From Endomychus coccineus (lineage: Eukaryota; Arthropoda; Insecta; Coleoptera; Endomychidae), in the NCBI GenBank assembly GCA_958510875.1, contig OY294067.1, positions 192,145,322-192,209,321 on the forward strand: a stretch of 64,000 nucleotides of DNA, read 5' to 3'. Shown piece by piece: positions 50,396 through 61,234 of this stretch. Within the stretch, counting starts at the first letter, position 1. The number at the start of each line of letters is the position of its first letter. Made by a program: the position numbers and the translations under genes. A model generated the notes under the pieces. It did not search any database. It was given only the letters and a program-made list of their open reading frames with translations, and was not told the origin of the DNA.

Positions 50396-52265
50396 TGATT
50401 CAAGTATTCTTTCTACGCAGAACCGTCTATATAAGAACGAATCTCCGACAGACTACAGCACTAGAACCAGATCTATCCGCACCAGCACCACCTATCGTGC
50501 GTCGCAACAGATCTGGTAGAGCACGCCTGCTTCAAAATACCGCAGCTGATCTTAGAATTAGGAGAACCCCGATTAAGTCAGGGTCTCCGTACGACCACAC
50601 GAGCTGGTAGAATTGGACACGTTGATTAATTACGAGCTTTCAGAATTCGCCGACCCTTGGGAAATTGAGCCGTGTATGGTACCACAAAGGGACCCGTTCC
50701 GGAGCGCGGAGTGTGAGACCGCTCGACCAGATCAAGAAAACTGAACGGCGCCTACACAAAGTCGAGACCAAATCCAGTCGGCGAGGGATTAGGGAGTTCA
50801 CGCCAAAAACTAGGCGTATACCCGCCAACATCACACACTAAAACGTACAGTGTTGCAGACCATCAAGCAACATTGTGTGGATAGGATTCGACCCTTGGGC
50901 ATGGTACAGAGAAATCCCTCCAGACGCTTTAGACGCATCAGGGAGAATTCCTTGTTTCGAAATGCTCTGCGCAGAAAACCAACTTCCCTCAAACAGAATT
51001 GTGCGTGTCAGCAAGCGAGAATGAGGTCCGACAAACTCTTGTTGGTACCAAAAACTTTATAGCTCCCGGCCCTGACGGCATTAACATATACCATATACCA
51101 TATACCAAAGAAATTTCCTTCCCCTCAACGCCGTCTGGCCAGAGTTTCTGACTCTTGGCTTAAAGAGGAGCGGCAAATTCCAAGCTGGGCTGTCGAGGGG
51201 TACACTGTGCTGCTTCCAAAGAATGGAGACTTGTCTGATCCCAAGAATTACCGGCCGATCACTTGTCTCAACACCTGCTACAAATTATTTACACTATCTT
51301 GTATGCTAGGTTGTTGGGATCGATCGGTCCGGTAATTAATAACATCAGCGAGCAGCGTGGGGCAAAGAAAGGCATGGAGGGTTACCGGGAGAATCTGTCA
51401 CTCAGGACTCCATACTCTACAAGCGCAACCTTTCCCTGGCTCGGATTGACTACCACAAGGCATTTGATTTAACATCACATGAGCTATTAGTATACTTGCT
51501 CCTATGCCTTGTGGTACCAACCCCACTAGTGAGATGCATAGAACATCTGTTGCCACTCTGGAAGACTCGTTATGCCATCACATCAGGCACACGACGAGTC
51601 TTGACAGAATTGGTAACATTCAAGAGGATGGTTTTCCAAAGAGACTCCTTGAGTCCCATATTGTTCAACATCTCACGGCTGCCGCTCTACATTGGATTAA
51701 GACGGACTCGTGGATATTACTCTGGACACCTAACGACCGGAGGCATCAGATCAATTATTTATTTTACATGGATTATCTGAAACTGTATGCCTCAGGGGAC
51801 TAAAACCTCAATCAAGCTCTCAACGTGGCTCAAGAATATACCCGAGCCGTAGGCATGGAGTTGGGATTCAACAAGTGCGCAGTGTTTCATTTGAGGATAG
51901 GATGACATCCGGAAGTGCACGAGAATATGTAGCTTGCCAACGGAAGCATTTTCGAACATCATAATACTGGAGAGTCCTAATTATGACGCTTCTCATGTAA
52001 AGGTGGCTCTCTGCGGCAAGTACAGAAACCTTGTTCGAAAGATTTGGTATTCCGAACTTTCGAGTGAGAAAAAGGCCTCTGCAACAAATATGCTTGCCGT
52101 TCCAGTCCTGCTTCACTCTTTTGGAGTAGTGAAATCGACAGTCGATGAGCTGCATAGGCTCGACAAAGACACCCGGAAAATGATGTATATCTATCACAGT
52201 TTGCATCCAAGGTTGTCCGTTTCCCGCATTTATATAACTAATTCTTCGAATAAACAGCAAACGTT
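50396..52265 (+). pseudogene. R4/R2-like LINE, inverted 5' part with reverse transcriptase
   Basis: Plus strand, fragmented: a basic N-terminal region, GPDGIN at about 51070, VEGYTVLLPK-like and DLSDPKNYRPITCLNT (51225-51280, with frame changes), ISEQRGAKKGMEGYRENLS (51350-51405), ARIDYHKAFD (motif A, about 51440-51470), HLLPLWKTRYAITSGTRRVL, QRDSLSPILFNIS (motif B), YFTWIIKL.YAS (motif C with DD lost), GKYRNLVRKIWYSELSSEKK, LDKDTRKMMYIYHSLHPR and SVSRIYI at 52240. The segment ends where the 3' part of the same kind of element, on the other strand, should begin. Confidence 0.75.
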
Positions 52266-52308
52266 GTAATCTGAATCAGCGTTATTAGATTCATGCATAC
52301 AGTAGCGA

Positions 52309-52435
52309 TTCCAGGAATGTGTTGAGATGTAATTCATTCTCTTAGATATTAGTTCAGTCTTGATTTAACTTTCATATTGTAAACCTCTTATAGACAATAA
52401 AACTATTTTTTTAAAACCTGTTTCCAATAGTTTGA
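52309..52435 (+). repeat. Gypsy 5' LTR-like end
   Basis: Matches 60594-60706 ('cattctcttagatattagtt', 'agtcttgatttaactttcat', 'aaacctcttatagacaataa') and, inverted, 38383-38470. Contains AATAAA. The upstream part of the LTR is not recognised, so it may be truncated by the R4-like insertion boundary. Confidence 0.65.
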
Positions 52436-52443
52436 AAGTTAAG

Positions 52444-52461
52444 TGGCGCAAACGGTAGGAT
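52444..52461 (+). other. Gypsy primer-binding-like site
   Basis: TGGCGCAAACGGTAGGAT, eight bases after the LTR-like segment. It begins with TGGCGC as in errantivirus primer sites. Confidence 0.55.
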
Positions 52462-52639
52462 AGCTAAATAAATTAGTGAATTTAATTTTGTTCGTTTTTA
52501 CGATTTATTGACTACCTATCGTAAAATTAATATTTCAAGTTTCACGGATTGAGTAGCCGAACGCGAAATGTAAGCTTTCGTATTCCAACAGTCCATTATC
52601 GTCGTGAATGGTTCAAGACTACATGGAGTGAAGAATAAT

Positions 52640-53111
52640 TCTGTTGTATGTACTAATGTCATTTAGAGGTTCTAGTGATACAGAAAGTTCTGATTCTGAC
52701 TCAATTTTAAATTTACATAAATGAATTCGATCTAGATCTCCAATATTCAAGAGGAAAAAGGTAACAATGGCAGTAAATAATCAAGTTCATGCTCAAATTC
52801 TCTTTCTCAAACAGAATCCTCAGCTATGATTCCTGATTCCAATGGTGAAACAGAGTTATTACCTCGATTCCTAGAAATTTCAGAGAAACTAGTAAATAAA
52901 TTTTATACTTTGCAAAATACTGATGACTTTCAGAACTAAAATTAAAAGAGATGCTGGTAGAAATATCTCGTCTTGTGTTATTCACAATTGGTTAGATTTG
53001 AAAACTTGTCATGTTGTAACGCCTGATGGTGTCAAACCAAATCCAGAAAAAAATTGATGCGATTCAAAATTATTCCTTATCAAATACTACGAAACAACTA
53101 AAAGGCTTTCT
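52640..53111 (+). pseudogene. Gypsy gag remnant fused to an RT fragment by deletion
   Basis: LLPRFLEISEKLVNKFYTLQ (about 52860-52920), TKIKRDAGRNISS and NWLDLKTCH (52935-53015) are gag-like. They join directly to VVTPDGVKPNPEK (53015-53055) and then IDAIQNYSLSNTTKQLKGFL, the RT-to-RNase H connection (normally P...K..AI...P.P...KQLR.FLG). The intervening ~1.5 kb (protease and RT palm) is missing. An A-run frame change lies near 53048. The fragment is cut at 53111 by the I-type LINE. Confidence 0.7.
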
Positions 53112-53158
53112 GAATTATCAAAAATAGATTAGAGTGGTTTTTAGAAGAAAATAGGACG

Positions 53159-54229
53159 ATGCCTAGAAGTCAATACGGCTTTCGTTCGGGACTAGGCACA
53201 ATGGATTGCCTTGGCCAACTGGTTGGTGACATCCAACTTTGTTACTCTGAAAATAAATATATAGCGGCTTTCTTTTTGGATATCAAAGGAGCTTACGATT
53301 GCGTTAAACTGAACATCTTGCTAGAAAAAATGAAATATCTAAACATTCCAGAATCCTGTGCAATAAATCTCCTCCACTTGTTTTTATACCGAGAAGTCTA
53401 TATCAAAAATGGAACCAATATTATCGGCCCTCGCCTCACTTCTGACGGTCTACCTCAGGGATCAATTCTTAGCCCTCTATTATTCAATATTTTTACAGCG
53501 GACTTTCACGATATGTGGGACGATGACATTAAAATCATACAATATGCTGATGATTTCGTTATATATTGCAGTGGCAGTACCATATCAGAATGCAATGCTA
53601 AACTCCGACATATAATGTATAATGTTAAAAGATATACTTTTTTCAATGGTCTAACTCTATCTACCGAGAAATCCAAAGTAGCGTATTTTTCCCGACACAA
53701 AATTCCACATATAAGCACCATCAACTTATGTCAAAATGAAATTCCCGTAGCTAGAGTAATTAAATATCTAGGTTTAACTCTAGACGCTAAGTTGTCTTGG
53801 AAGTACCACATTGAAGACATTAAAGCACGTTGTGAAAAAAGCATGAACATACTCAAAATGGTCAATAAAACAAAATGGGGTGCATACCCCAAAGTATCAC
53901 TAATATTTTACAAAGCGTATACAAGATCGATTTTGGAGTATGGATCTATTTTGTATGGTTCGGCAAGCACTACCCTGCTTAAGAAATTGGATGTTGTTCA
54001 GAATAAGGCCTTACGACTCGCTATTGGGGCATTTAAATCTACTCCTGTATGTGCCCTTCAGGTCGAAGGTGGACAGGTTCCGCTGGATATTAGGAGAACT
54101 TACATGGCGGGAAAATTCATTGCAAAATTAGTTACAAATGAACAACACCTTTTATTAAACACTATATCGAGACTAAACGCAGAAAATTTGACAAACACTT
54201 ATTGGATTAAAAAAAAAGCCCACCCTTAA
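53159..54229 (+). pseudogene. I-type LINE reverse transcriptase
   Basis: Open frame of 356 codons that lacks its N-terminal part because of 5' truncation. RT motifs in order: YGFRSGLGTMDCLGQL, AAFFLDIKGAYDCV (motif A, catalytic D), DGLPQGSILSPLLFNIF (motif B), IIQYADDFVIYCSG (motif C, YADD), NGLTLSTEKSKVAYF, KYLGLTLDAKLSW (motif E region), then thumb-like SILEYGSILYGSAS and QNKALRLAIGAFKSTP. All catalytic acidic residues are intact. The frame ends through a one-base change in the A9 run at 54209-54217; RNase H continues one frame over. I-clade or a close relative by the RT plus RNase H layout. Confidence 0.92.
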
Positions 54230-55281
54230 CTACAGCATTTATCAACACAGCCACCTTACACAAAAATATGTCCCATTCTAACAGACCGCCTTACTTTTCA
54301 ATCCACTTTGAAGCCTTATTTAATAGAAAAACAATACATGTACCACAGTATGATAAGTTAAATCCTATCCTTAATAAACGCATTTTAAACTCTGTTTTAT
54401 CCAATACCTCATGCCATATATTTACAGACGGATCAAAAAACAATAACGGTACAGGCTGCGCCTTTCATATTCCTAGCACTAATACGAGCATGTGTATCCA
54501 ACTACCATGTGAAGCATCGATTTTCACCGCAGAAGCTACAGCTATAAAACAAGCCTTAATATGGGCTAAGGATAACAATAAAAAAGCAGTGGACATAATT
54601 ACCGATTCGCAATCAGTTATCAAATCCATTAGTAATATCAGGAAGGCCAAACTGAGTAGCTTAATTGCAGAAATCATAGATTTAGATTGGCAATGTTCAC
54701 AAAAACACATGAAATTAAGGTATATCTGGTCAAAGGCACATAGTTGTATACCGGGGAATGTCAGAGCAGATATGCTGGCAAAAAAATCAATAATCAGACC
54801 AGACATGATAATAGATAGCTACACAATACATGACCTGGCTAATATATCGAGGAAACGAATGTTTACGGAATGGCAAAAACGTTATAAAAACATCAACAGC
54901 TGTAAACCAACCCAATACTATATATTACATCCTCTGGTAACAGCCAGTCCATTTCTTGGATTATTGAACATACCACGTGCCTCGTATATCCGTATAATTA
55001 GATTGATTTTTAACCATGGTCATTTTAAGACACATCTTTTCAAATGTGGCATTGTAAACTCCAATAAGTGCCGATGCGATAACGAAGCTATATGTGATAT
55101 CAATCATATGTTTTTCGGATGTCAAGAGAACAACAATATACATGTACTGCTACATAACCTTCACTGCTTGCATAAGGTTCCTTTTCCAATTAACATATCA
55201 TTGCTGAATATAGCATGCAACGATCACAATGTTTTTTCCACACTCGATAAATTCATGAAAGCTAGTAAAATCTCAATATAG
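54219..55281 (+). pseudogene. I-type LINE RNase H and C-terminal domain (second frame)
   Basis: Open to 55281 from the A9 run, with an ATG at 54268. The RNase H core has CHIFTDGSKNNNGTGCAF (D), SIFTAEATAIKQAL (E), VDIITDSQSVIKSI (D), YIWSKAHSCIPGN and VRADMLAKKS (last D): a complete set of catalytic residues. The C-terminal part has a Cys/His cluster (FKCGIVNSNKCRCDNEA, then CDINHMFFGC) like the zinc-binding tail of I/Jockey-type LINEs. It belongs to the same polyprotein as the RT; the only lesion separating them is the homopolymer frameshift. The 3' tail and poly(A) follow. Confidence 0.92.
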
Positions 55282-55398
55282 GTCCCGATACATAGTACCA
55301 AAGGTAGTATACATTACCATTATGGCGCAAAGGGCCTAGCTGCCTTCGCCATTAAATACATTAATAAAAAAAAAAAAAAAAAAACTAAAAGGCTTTCT

Positions 55399-56103
55399 AG
55401 AGGTATTAACTAAACCTCTTACAAATTGTTTGAAGAAAGATGCAGAAATAAATAAGAAAGACCCCGAATACATTGAATGTTACAATGTATGTAAAAATAA
55501 TATCTTAGATCATATTTATTTGGGAGAAAATTTTACATTATAACAGACCATAAATCATTACAGGGGTTGTTCTCTCTGAAAGAGCCGAATTGAAAATTGG
55601 TTAGGTGTAGGTTAGAAGGATACGATTATGAAATTATTTAAGAAAAGGGATCTTTGAATAAAAATGCAGATGCATTATCGCGAATTGAACTCAACATGGT
55701 TCACGATACAAAAGATAAACCTAGTGTTATCCTCAGCTGCATGAAAGAATTGAACAGACAATTAGATAAATCTAATATGGAAAAAAATGATGATGAAACA
55801 GAATCTTTGATAGTAGAAGTTGATGACAGAGTTGAAGATGATAGTGACACCATTCATTTAAATCACGAGGACCCTATTGTAGTAATACGAATAGCAGATT
55901 GTCCAGTGAATTATCGGAAAAACCAAATAATAATTTCAGAAGTTAACTTAACCGTTTCATGTCGAACGGTTATAAAATTGTATATAAGTAAAAGAAGAAT
56001 TGTAATAAAATTTTCAAAGAATAATTTCGAACAAGAAATGATCGATTTTATTAAAGAATTCATCGTACCTAAGTTAAATATTATATCTATTTTGAAGATC
56101 TGA
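55399..56103 (+). pseudogene. Gypsy RNase H remnant and linker
   Basis: After the LINE: LTKPLTNCLKKDAEINK (55410-55455), then FYIITDHKSLQGLFSLKEPN (about 55535-55600, RNase H D and K/L pattern), RLEGYDYEII and SLNKNADALSRIELN (55650-55700), the classical end of gypsy RNase H. From 55654 a frame of 149 codons is open through an acidic linker to 56103. Frame changes lie at 55500-55530 and 55595-55650. Confidence 0.8.
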
Positions 56104-56106
56104 ATT

Positions 56107-57135
56107 ATGAAAAAATTTAGCACAGTACTTCAATACAACGAATTATTTCAAACTATCCAAAACTACCACGAAGGTAAAACAAATTATAGAGGTGTGGAAG
56201 AAACTAAAAATCAAATAAAAGTCGATATTATTGGCCGAATCAACGTAGATCTATTCAGAGTTATAATAATAAATGTGAAATATGTTTAATCGCAAAATAC
56301 GATAGAAAACCTTTGAAATTAAAATTTAATATCACACCCACGGCAATAAGAACTTTCCAAATTTTACCTGTGGATAGCATGAGCTTAGAAAACGTAAAAT
56401 TTCTCACTATTATTCACCCATTTTCAAAGTATGCACAAGCTAATAAGTTGAGTTCGTCACAAGGTATAGAAGTTGTTAACAAACTTATTGAATACTTTAC
56501 ACACCATGGCATTGCAGAACAATGGATTAGAATTTGAAAATTCATTGGTGAAAGAATTGTTGGAATTTCACAAAATAAAATTAAATTTTATTAGCTCGCA
56601 ACATCTCGAATCAAATGGTTTGATAGAATGCTCTGATTCCACGCTTATAGAACACATTCGGTTATTGAATAATCAAACACAATATAAAAATGACTCCATA
56701 TAATCTAAAGTCACCTATGCGTTATTAGCATATAATAATTCTATTCATTCCGTAACTAACCTAAGACCATATGAAATAATAACCGGACATCTGGAAACAG
56801 AATCAGTCTTTAATATAGACATTGAGAAGCAAATAATGAAAAATTATATCATAAATCATAAAAACAAGGTTAAACTTTTATACGAAACAATTGATAAAGA
56901 TATCCAGGAAAAGAAAACACACATCATTAATAAAATCAACGAGACAATAGAATCTTCACCAGATATCCCCAAAATTGTTCATGTTAAAAATAAATAAAAA
57001 CAATGTAAAACAAAAAATTAATATAGGACTGAAAATCTCAAAAATGTTAATGTTGATTCAAAAACAGCAAAATTAATATCAACACATCATAACACAGTAA
57101 ATATTCACTTGTCTAATATTAAAAGACCTTCTAAA
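56107..57135 (+). pseudogene. Gypsy/errantivirus integrase relic
   Basis: Plus-strand pieces: the N-terminal linker region (MKKFSTVLQYNELFQTIQ), PTAIRTFQILPVDSM (56340-56380, first D), VKFLTIIHPFSKYAQANKLS, EVVNKLIEYFTHHGI, then NGLEFENSLVKELLEFHKIK (56520-56580; the second D next to it is lost), FISSQHLESNGLIE (E) and STLIEHIRLLNNQ. The later VTYALLAYNNSIHSVTNLRP and IITGHLE complete the core; a C-terminal tail ends at about 57138. Stops at 56287, 56535 and 56701 and frame shifts make it non-functional. Confidence 0.85.
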
Positions 57136-57159
57136 TAAACTTATAAGTTTGAAATTATT

Positions 57160-57924
57160 TGAGGTTCCTCCTAATCGGACAAGGAACAGAAATAAGAAAC
57201 ATCACCCAAAATTTAGGGATACTCCCAATCAATCTAGGTCCTGCAAAACTCCAGCGTACTAAACATACCTTTGTTCGTTAATTGGACGTGAAACCCTTTA
57301 TGAAGAATTTAACTATTTAAATTTACGTTATGATAATCTCAAGATAGGTTCAATGAATAATACACTTATCACTAAGGCAGTAGATAGTTATGATAAAATA
57401 GTTTTAGTCAGATGAAATGAATAATTTTAATGTAAATACGGCTATTAGAAACAAAAGAAGTTTGATGAATGGATTAGAAACCATTATAAAGACATTAACG
57501 GGAAATTTAGATGAACAAGATGGAGAGAGAATTGATAAAACATTAAAACATATTCAATATAATCAACAGCAATTACATTCCCAGCTGAAAAAATTAAATA
57601 CTCCGTGAATAATAAAATTATTAAGCAATTCAATAACACAATACAAGACATTCAACATAATGAGAACATTATTAAATCAAAATTTATGAAATAAATGGAA
57701 TCATGAAACAAAATGCTGATCGTGTAGATATTTTTTCATGCAATATTTGAGATTTGGCAAGATATAGAAAATTCTGTTACATTTTATGAATATTAGAGTT
57801 TACATCCCGGTATTTTGAAGCCTAATGAATTATTTCTAGAACTACAGAAAATATCAAATTATTATAAGTAAAATTTCCCGTTTGAATTGAAATATGAAAA
57901 TATTTTAGACTTTGAATCAATTTT
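57160..57924 (+). pseudogene. Gypsy envelope (fusion-protein-like) N-terminal part
   Basis: A relic of the errantivirus envelope gene. RNKR at about 57444-57455 fits a furin-type cleavage site and is followed by a hydrophobic/amphipathic start (SLMNGLETIIKTLTGNLDEQ) and a heptad-rich helix (IDKTLKHIQYNQQQLHSQLKK) as in the baculovirus-F-like env of insect errantiviruses. Downstream pieces continue in other frames to about 57924 (KYENILDFESILK), where Penelope DNA begins. Frame breaks and stops are present at 57416, 57607 and beyond; no functional protein is encoded. Confidence 0.7.
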
Positions 57925-59225
57925 GAAAAATCTTGGCTTCCGGGTGGATTCCGCGTCACGACTTGATGCCGACGTTTCCCCAACCACCACAAAAGGCATC
58001 TTCAGGGCAGGTTTGAGGCTTGAACTGAAACTGATTCTACTGCTTCCTGTAGTCGTATTTATTGTAGGAAGAAATCTTTTACGCTACACTGTTCACTGCC
58101 TTTATTCCGGTGGTTAACTCCGTTCTGGCACCTGACCCTGCCGTTGTGTGATCATGTGCGAAGTGGAATTTTCGACGATGGGTTTTCAAATGATCGGAAT
58201 GTAATAACCAGAGTCACGGTTTAGATTATTTGGATGTTCTAGAATTTCTATAGATTCGAGGATTTTTCGCTGATATAAGTTTGGGGCTCGGGCTAGGATT
58301 TTAGTATTTTCGAAAAGGATTTGATGATTAGTGTCAAACTTGTGTTCCGCAAGTGCAGATCTACTGGTGTCATGAAGCCTCGTACAGCACTTATGTGCTT
58401 CCTCACGAGTAAGCTACTGTACGACCTGTTTCACCAATGTAGACTTTACCACAAGTACAGGGAATGCTATAAACACCTTCTAAGTGAAGAGGAGGAAAAG
58501 GATCTTTGATAGGTTTTCAAAACTGAGATAGTTTTGGAAGTGTGGAAAACCGAGTAGAAATATGATGTATTTTAAGGATTTTGGAAATTTGATCTATTAT
58601 ATTTTCAATATATGGGAGATAGGCAGTGGACAAAACAGGTGGGGGTTTGTGGCTCAAGTTGATTTGAAATTTTAGGTGAAGTGTATTTTGTTATGGCTTT
58701 TTGAATGTTGATTGGGAGAAATTATTTGATAATAACATAGATGAAAGATGTTTTAATTCTGATCTTAAGGGTTGGGGTTGAGATCAGTTGATAGCTCTGT
58801 GAACCAAGAAGTTCTTGACAGATTGCTTTTGGGCAGGGCGGTGGTGGGAAAGACCATTGAGGTATCTATCGGTGTGAGTGAGTTTTCGATACACAGAATG
58901 TCCTAAAGTACCGTCAGTCTGTCGACTAACTTATACATCTAGGAAGGGGAGTGAACCCTTCGACTCAACTTCCATGGTGAAAAGGATATTGGGATGTAAT
59001 GAATTCAACTGATTGAGAAAGGGAACAAGATTTTCGCGACCATGTTGCCAAATAACAAAAGTGTCGTCGACATTTCTAAACCATTTCGGCTTGAGAACAT
59101 ATGAGTCAATAGCATATTGCTCAAAAGTTTCCATGAAGATATTAGCTATAACAGGAGAAAGTAGGGAACACATGATCCAGATAAGAAATGTCTTATCTCC
59201 CATTATTCAAGAGGTCTCCGTTTAT
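57925..59225 (-). pseudogene. Penelope-like element, minus copy (RT to GIY-YIG end)
   Basis: Minus strand from 59203: LLSPVIANIFMETFEQYAID, KPKWFRNVDDTFVIWQHG (catalytic YVDD changed to NVDD), LNSLHPNILFTMEVESKGSL and PFLDV. This is the RT palm/thumb pattern of Penelope elements. Further left, at about 58500-58260: HLEGVYSIPCTCGKVYIGET (GIY-YIG endonuclease core), SALAEHKFDTNHQILFENTK and LESIEILEHPNNLN. The far left end (about 57935-58020 on the plus strand) holds a Penelope-type tail (VVVGETSASSRDAEST on the minus strand). It lacks the RT N-terminal part. It faces the plus copy at 59226 head to head. Confidence 0.85.
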
Positions 59226-60345
59226 ATAGTTTGCCTTTAATTAAAAAAACCTCAGTTCCCCTGAGACCAATTATCAGCACTATCGGATCTCCTACTTATA
59301 AACTCTTTCGATATCTGTCATCTATTCTCAATCCTCTTGTAGGCAACAGTTTATCTTAAATTCCTTTCATTTCGTTGAAAAACTCCAAACGCTAAAAGTT
59401 GATCCAGGTGATTTGTTCGTTAGCTTCGACTTCGAATCACTCTTTACCAATGTTCCTATTCCAGACACTCTTTCCATAATCTCTCAACTGTTACCTGCCA
59501 ACAAAATTTCAATGGACTTACTACCGTTAATTAATTTTTGTGTATCTTCCACATATTTACTTACGATGGCAAGTTTTACTAGTAGTCCTCGAGAGCTGCC
59601 ATGGCTTCCCCAGTTTCTCCTGTCATTGCTAATATCTTAGTGTTAACTCTTGAGCAAGATGCTATTAACTCATCTGCTCAAGTTAAAATGTTGGTTTAGA
59701 TATGTCGACGACTACTTTAGGACATTCTGTGTATCGAAGATCCACTCACACCACTAGATACCTCAATGGCCTTTCCCACCACCACCCTGCTCAAAAGCAA
59801 TGTGTCATAAACTAATTGGTCCACAGAGCTGTTAACTTATGTCAACCCTAATCCTTAAAATCAGAATTGAAACATCTTTTATCTGTCTTATTATCAAATA
59901 ATTTCTCCCAATACAACATTCAAAAAGCCATAACAAAACACAGACCGCTTAAAATTTCAAATCAACATGAGCCACAAACCTATCAAAGATCCTCTTCCTC
60001 ATCTTCACTTAGAAGGTGTTTATAGTATACCCTGCTCTTGCGGTGAAGTCTACATTGGTGAAACAGGTCGTACAGTAGCTACTCGTGTGAAAGAACATGA
60101 GCACTGTACAAGGCTTCGTGACCACAGTAGATCTGCACTTGCGGAACACAAGTTTGACACTAATCATCAAATCCTTTTCGAAAACACTAAGATCCTAGCC
60201 CGAGCCCCAAACTTCTATCTTCTATCTAAGTGGAATCTTCCTCATCAAAGAGAATGGGTGTAAAACAATCTTTGATAATCAAGAACTGAGTTATTTGGAC
60301 AAAACCTATGGAAAACCTGTTATCGATAATCTTCGAAGGAAATAG
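59226..60345 (+). pseudogene. Penelope-like element, plus copy (RT to GIY-YIG)
   Basis: Plus strand: FILNSFHFVEKLQTLKVDPG, DLFVSFDFESLFTNVPIPDT (motif A with D), LLPLINFCVSSTYL, PWLPQFLLSLLIS-like motif B region in a shifted frame, WFRYVDDYF at about 59690-59716 (YVDD intact), and from 59967 a frame with HLHLEGVYSIPCSCGEVYIG, ETGRTVATRVKEHEHC and SALAEHKFDTNHQILFENTK, the GIY-YIG endonuclease. Stops and frame changes separate the parts. It shares the GIY-YIG region closely with the minus copy, so the two are separate copies. Its right end returns to gypsy env at about 60345. Confidence 0.85.
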
Positions 60346-60596
60346 AACATACATAATTTTAGTATAAACTTGAAGAAATTTCGTTAAAGCCGGCAATTCC
60401 TATTATAGAAGATCCAATTGGTAATTATCATATTCTGAGCATCTGTACTGTACTATTATACTTGGTCATCATTTTGGCAATAATTTACTTTTCCAAGAAT
60501 TGGATCCAGAAGAGAAGATAACGTATTGATAATTCACGAACTGATATCGAATTACAAGAAAGAAAAGGTCTCCTTCCAACGAAAGCTTCATTCTAG
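60346..60596 (+). pseudogene. Gypsy envelope C-terminal membrane anchor
   Basis: The frame resumes after the Penelope pair: IPIIEDPIGNYHILSI at about 60398-60445, then a transmembrane helix (CTVLLYLVIILAIIYF) and a basic stop-transfer KNWIQKRR, then stop codons at about 60520; a short tail (TDIELQERKGL) ends at 60596, directly before the LTR-like repeat. This is the expected end of an errantivirus envelope gene. Confidence 0.7.
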
Positions 60597-60706
60597 CAAT
60601 TTCAGGACATGTGCTGAAATGTACTTCATTCTCTTAGATATTAGTTCAGTCTTGATTTAACTTTCATATTATAAACCTCTTATAGACAATAAAATTATTT
60701 TTTAAA
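60594..60706 (+). repeat. Gypsy 3' LTR-like end
   Basis: Matches 52309-52412 with scattered differences; contains AATAAA. Similarity stops at the start of the R4-like tandem copies. Confidence 0.65.
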
Positions 60707-60710
60707 ATAT

Positions 60711-61234
60711 ATTCGTACCAATCGCACCAGAAACACGAAGTCAGTTAACCGATGCTACTCCTCCCCACGGACGGTAAGTAGCTTCAGGTTCCTAAATCGT
60801 GTGCTCCAAGTAATTTCATAGAACCCAGAATGACAACCTTCTGCATACCCCGTCTATCAAGATCTGCGCCGAGTTATTACAGGTCGGAATGATCTTCAAG
60901 TTCGAACTCTGCGAAAACCGAACTTCGCCCAAAACACCTATGATCAGAACCAGTATATCAAAAATATCACTTATTCGTACCAATCGCACCAGAAACACGA
61001 AGTCAGTTAACCGATGCTACTCCTCCCCACGGACGGTAAGTAGCTTCAGGTTCCTAAATCGTGTGCTCCAAGTAGTTTCATAGAACCCAGAATGACAACC
61101 TTCTGCATACCCCGTCTATCAAGATCTGCGCCGAGTTATTACAGGTCGGAATGATCTTCAAGTTCGAACTCTGCGAAAACCGAACTTCGCCCAAAACACC
61201 TATGATCAGAACCAGTATATCAAAAATATTACTT
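60711..61234 (-). repeat. Tandem 262-bp duplication of the R4-like LINE 3' end
   Basis: Units 60711-60972 and 60973-61234 are nearly identical (for example 'aagtaattt' against 'aagtagttt'). Each matches the 3' end of the element at about 49660-49895 ('taaatcgtgtg', 'gtctatcaagatctgcgcc', 'gagttattacaggtcgg', 'cccaaaacacc.atgatcag'). On the minus strand each reads IIGVLGEVRF. Tandem 3' ends without the rest are typical of short R-type LINE insertions or slippage. Confidence 0.85.

Larger units (their letters stand above)
53112..55382 (+). mobile_element. 5'-truncated I-type LINE with poly(A) and 16-bp target duplication
   Basis: AACTAAAAGGCTTTCT at 53096-53111 and again at 55383-55398 is the target duplication. 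The insert ends with about 17 A at 55365-55382. It carries RT and RNase H coding on the plus strand but no endonuclease or ORF1, so it was truncated at its 5' end during insertion. The target is the RT/RNase H junction of the gypsy element, so the LINE is younger than that element. Confidence 0.93.
52300..60710 (+). mobile_element. Gypsy/errantivirus-like LTR retrotransposon, decayed and nested
   Basis: LTR-like segments at 52309-52435 and 60594-60706 match each other; a TGGCGC primer-binding-like site follows the first. Between them on the plus strand lie gag remnants, an RT fragment, RNase H, integrase and an envelope gene, in errantivirus order. Most of protease and RT is deleted. A 2.3-kb I-type LINE (53112-55382) is inserted between RT and RNase H, and two Penelope copies (57925-60345) split the envelope gene. 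All reading frames are broken. Confidence 0.85.

Noticed and set aside
57925..60345. Twin-priming inversion of one Penelope copy
   Set aside because: Both arms carry the GIY-YIG region, which a single inverted copy could not do.
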